Shown one piece after another: positions 5,430 to 7,210 of a stretch of 7,210 nucleotides of DNA. Within the stretch, counting starts at the first letter, position 1, and the number at the start of each line of letters is the position of its first letter. The position numbers were made by a program, and so were the translations under genes. This stretch comes from RGIG8597 sp045133795 (GTDB taxonomy: Bacteria; Spirochaetota; GWE2-31-10), in the NCBI GenBank assembly GCA_045133795.1, contig JBGUUT010000093.1, positions 1-7,210 of the forward strand. The letters are read 5' to 3'. The notes under the pieces are model-generated. The model did no database searches, was not told the DNA's origin, and saw only the letters and a program-made list of their open reading frames with translations.

Positions 5430-6716
5430 ATGTTCTTATTTTATATTTTATTTTTTTCATTCATAGCTGTATTACCGGCTCATTGTTATATTGATCCGGG
5501 TACAGGAAGTATGTTGTTTTCTGTACTTATCGGTTTTGTTTCGATTTTCTTTTTTGCAGCAAAAACGGCATTAATAAAAATCAAAACATTACCTATTTGG
5601 TATAAGAAAAAAGACGGAGAAACTATTTCTTCTTCACGTAAGGATATTGTTATTTATTCCGAAGGAAAGCAATATTGGAATGTTTTTCGTCCGGTATTGG
5701 AAGAATTTGACCGAAGAAAAATTTCGGTAACATTTTACACTTCTGATGAAAACGATTTATGTTTTGATTTTAAGTCTGAGTTTGTAACAACAAGTTTTAT
5801 TGGAAAAGGCAATAAAGCTTATGCGACTTTGAATTTGTTGGAAGCAGATATAGTGTTGATGACTACTCCGGGACTTGATGTTTATCAATTAAAACGCTCT
5901 AAAATGGTAAAACATTATTCTCATATTCTTCATGCTCCCGTTGATGCGACACTTTATCGCCTTTTTAGTTTTGATTATTTTGATTCTGTTTTACTTACGG
6001 GAGATTATCAGGCTGAAAGTATTCGATTATTGGAAAAAAATCGTGGTTTATCGGAAAAACAACTTATCACTATTGGATGTACTTATCTTGATGTTTTAAA
6101 AGAAAAACTTTCAGCTTTACCGTCAAAAGAATTTTCTGAAAAACGTACTGTTTTGGTTTCACCGTCATGGGGAGAAAATGGTTTGTTGAAAAAATACGGA
6201 GTTTCTCTTTTGAAACCATTGGCACAAAGTGGTCATAATGTGATTGTGCGTCCTCATCCTCAATCAAGTATTGTAGAAAAAGCAATGCTGGAAGATTTAC
6301 AAAAACAATTGTCTTCATTTTCAAATGTGGAATGGGATTTTGAACGTGAAAATATAAAATCGATGTCTCGTTCTGATGTTATGATTTCTGATTTTTCCGG
6401 AATTATCTTTGATTATATGTTTTTGTTTGAACGTCCTGTATTTTATACCGGTTATGATTTTGATAAACGAGCTTATGATGCTTCAGATGTTCCTGCAAAT
6501 CCTTGGATGTTTACAAAACTCGAAGAATTAGGAATCCGCCTGGAAGAAAAAGAATTTGAAAATATCGGAAATATAGTTGAAAAGTGTGCAGCAGATTCAA
6601 AACTTAAAGAAAAGATTATTCTAGCTAAAAACACTGCATGGATGAATCAAGGAAATGCCGGTGTAAACTGCGTTGATGCTTTACTGAAAATAAAAGAAGA
6701 ATTAAAAAATAACTAA
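5430..6716 (+). CDS. CDP-glycerol:glycerophosphotransferase-family protein (TagB/TagF-like) with N-terminal membrane anchor
   Basis: The family transfers glycerol-phosphate or related CDP-activated alcohol phosphates onto glycans or lipids at the inner face of the membrane. Residues 1-18 are hydrophobic, followed by a Y-I-D-P-G-T-G-S motif (20-27) and a second hydrophobic stretch (about 28-48), giving a membrane hairpin or anchor. The GT-B-like catalytic part (about 72-428) has V-R-P-H-P-Q (273-278) and S-D-F-S-G-I-I-F-D-Y (320-329) followed by R-P-V-F-Y (335-339), the C-terminal nucleotide/phosphate-binding signature of TagB/TagF. H168 in L-H-A-P may take the place of the family's W-H-G-T-P-L-K histidine (inference). 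The start is supported by AAGGG seven bases upstream. Next to two CMP-ester-forming enzymes, it is a candidate user of their product, although it could equally use CDP-glycerol or CDP-ribitol made elsewhere. I cannot tell acceptor or donor from sequence. Confidence 0.8.
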   Translation: MFLFYILFFSFIAVLPAHCYIDPGTGSMLFSVLIGFVSIFFFAAKTALIKIKTLPIWYKKKDGETISSSRKDIVIYSEGKQYWNVFRPVLEEFDRRKISVTFYTSDENDLCFDFKSEFVTTSFIGKGNKAYATLNLLEADIVLMTTPGLDVYQLKRSKMVKHYSHILHAPVDATLYRLFSFDYFDSVLLTGDYQAESIRLLEKNRGLSEKQLITIGCTYLDVLKEKLSALPSKEFSEKRTVLVSPSWGENGLLKKYGVSLLKPLAQSGHNVIVRPHPQSSIVEKAMLEDLQKQLSSFSNVEWDFERENIKSMSRSDVMISDFSGIIFDYMFLFERPVFYTGYDFDKRAYDASDVPANPWMFTKLEELGIRLEEKEFENIGNIVEKCAADSKLKEKIILAKNTAWMNQGNAGVNCVDALLKIKEELKNN

Positions 6717-6736
6717 TCAGCCAAAGGAATAAAGCA

Positions 6737-7210
6737 ATGTTGAGTTTTCTGTACGGTGTAATAATCAGCCCATTAAAATTTGTATTGGGCATATTTTATT
6801 TTGTTTTATATCGTGTGTTTTCCAGTGAAGGCTTTGCGATTGTGGGACTTAGTGCCGTAGTAACACTGTTGGTGTTGCCGCTTTATAACATGGCGGACGC
6901 ATGGCAAGACGAAGAGCGTGAAAAGCAACGCAAAATGAAAAGTAAACTTGATGATATAAAAGCGGCTTTTCACGGCGACGAACGACACATGATAACTAAC
7001 ACTTATTACCGTCAACAACATTATCATCCGTTAATGCAACTTCGTTCCGTAATCGGAGTTGCAATTCAAGTGCCGTTTTTTATAGCTGCATATCATTACT
7101 TAAGTCACTTGACCGTACTGGATGGAGTAAGTTTTTTATTTCTTGAGGATTTAAGCAAGCCGGACGGCTTATTGAAAATCGGTAGTTTTTCAATAAATGT
7201 AATGCCGATT
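6737..7210 (+). CDS. YidC/Oxa1-family membrane protein, 3' end missing
   Basis: The frame is open from the ATG at 6737 to the window edge (158 codons). Features of the YidC/Oxa1/Alb3 insertase core are present: a hydrophobic segment with G-F-A-I-V-G-L (32-38) running to L-P-L-Y (47-50), then a charged, probably helical cytoplasmic hairpin rich in K/E/D/R (about 55-85). These are followed by H-P-L-M (97-100) and the signature I-Q-V-P-F-F-I-A-A-Y (110-119), then L-E-D-L-S-K-P-D-G (136-144), matching the family's D-L-S-x-P-D loop. It starts directly at the membrane core, without the large periplasmic domain of Gram-negative YidC, as in Gram-positive or accessory paralogues. Position 43, five residues before P48, is Thr where canonical YidC has the groove Arg. 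AAAGGA lies eight bases upstream and the gap to the previous gene is 20 bp. It may assist membrane assembly of the polymer machinery, or have diverged in function. Confidence 0.82.
   Translation, partial: MLSFLYGVIISPLKFVLGIFYFVLYRVFSSEGFAIVGLSAVVTLLVLPLYNMADAWQDEEREKQRKMKSKLDDIKAAFHGDERHMITNTYYRQQHYHPLMQLRSVIGVAIQVPFFIAAYHYLSHLTVLDGVSFLFLEDLSKPDGLLKIGSFSINVMPI

Noticed and set aside
1343..6324. Several minus-strand open frames of 63-118 codons within the genes
   Set aside because: They lie wholly or almost wholly opposite strong coding regions, lack recognisable motifs, and their products are low-complexity or biased as expected for antisense of AT-rich genes.
6806..7027. Minus-strand open frame of 73 codons at the right end
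   Set aside because: It is antisense to the YidC-like gene, whose family signatures (IQVPFF, DLSKPD) are clear on the + strand.
1..7210. CRISPR arrays, insertion sequences, tandem repeats
   Set aside because: No repeated units with regular spacing, transposase motifs or terminal inverted repeats were found by eye.

Overview
The window is AT-rich and every gene lies on the + strand. It opens with the last ~41 nt of a 5S rRNA gene, so it begins at the end of an rRNA operon. After ~176 bp of AT-rich, gene-free DNA a run of seven closely spaced genes starts; the last is cut by the window edge. The organism looks like an AT-rich diderm bacterium. A Treponema-like spirochaete is my best guess: the lipoprotein lipobox is loose (L-F-S-C), and the cytidylyltransferase at 4532-5311 resembles the PntC family that I recall being studied in Treponema denticola. 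AT-rich Firmicutes also carry HTH-LicC fusions and teichoic-acid-type transferases, so the taxonomy is a weak inference.

Layout: (1) 218-994, ABC-transporter ATPase; (2) 997-2589, a fused two-domain permease of the FbpB/PhnU type; (3) 2579-3466, a winged-helix domain fused to a LicC-type CTP:phosphocholine cytidylyltransferase; (4) 3485-4459, a periplasmic-binding lipoprotein; (5) 4532-5311, a second, PntC-like cytidylyltransferase; (6) 5430-6716, a TagB/TagF-type CDP-alcohol phosphotransferase with an N-terminal membrane segment; (7) 6737 to the end, a YidC/Oxa1-family membrane protein. Genes 1-4 are very tight (2 bp gap, 11 bp overlap, 18 bp gap) and look like one transcription unit. Genes 5 and 6 follow gaps of 72 and 118 bp in which I see no convincing terminator or promoter, so they may belong to the same unit.

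Working model: the ABC importer (ATPase, permease, lipoprotein) has two cytidylyltransferase genes interleaved with its parts. Both enzymes belong to families that activate small phosphorylated or phosphonate amino-alcohols (phosphocholine, 2-aminoethylphosphonate) with CTP. No choline kinase (LicA), choline permease (LicB) or phosphonate-synthesis enzyme (PepM, Ppd, AEP transaminase) is visible. The economical reading is that an already phosphorylated or phosphonate head group, most plausibly 2-aminoethylphosphonate, is imported, converted to its CMP ester, and added to a surface polymer by transferases such as gene 6 or others downstream. This is inferred from family resemblance and gene order; the substrate is not proven by the sequence.

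Points worth a second look: the LicC-like enzyme lacks the conserved Pro-Lys lysine of the nucleotide-binding loop; the PntC-like enzyme lacks the fused transaminase domain found in some relatives; the YidC-like protein has threonine where insertases usually have the groove arginine; and base composition rises from about 29% G+C in a permease sample to about 41% in the YidC-like gene.
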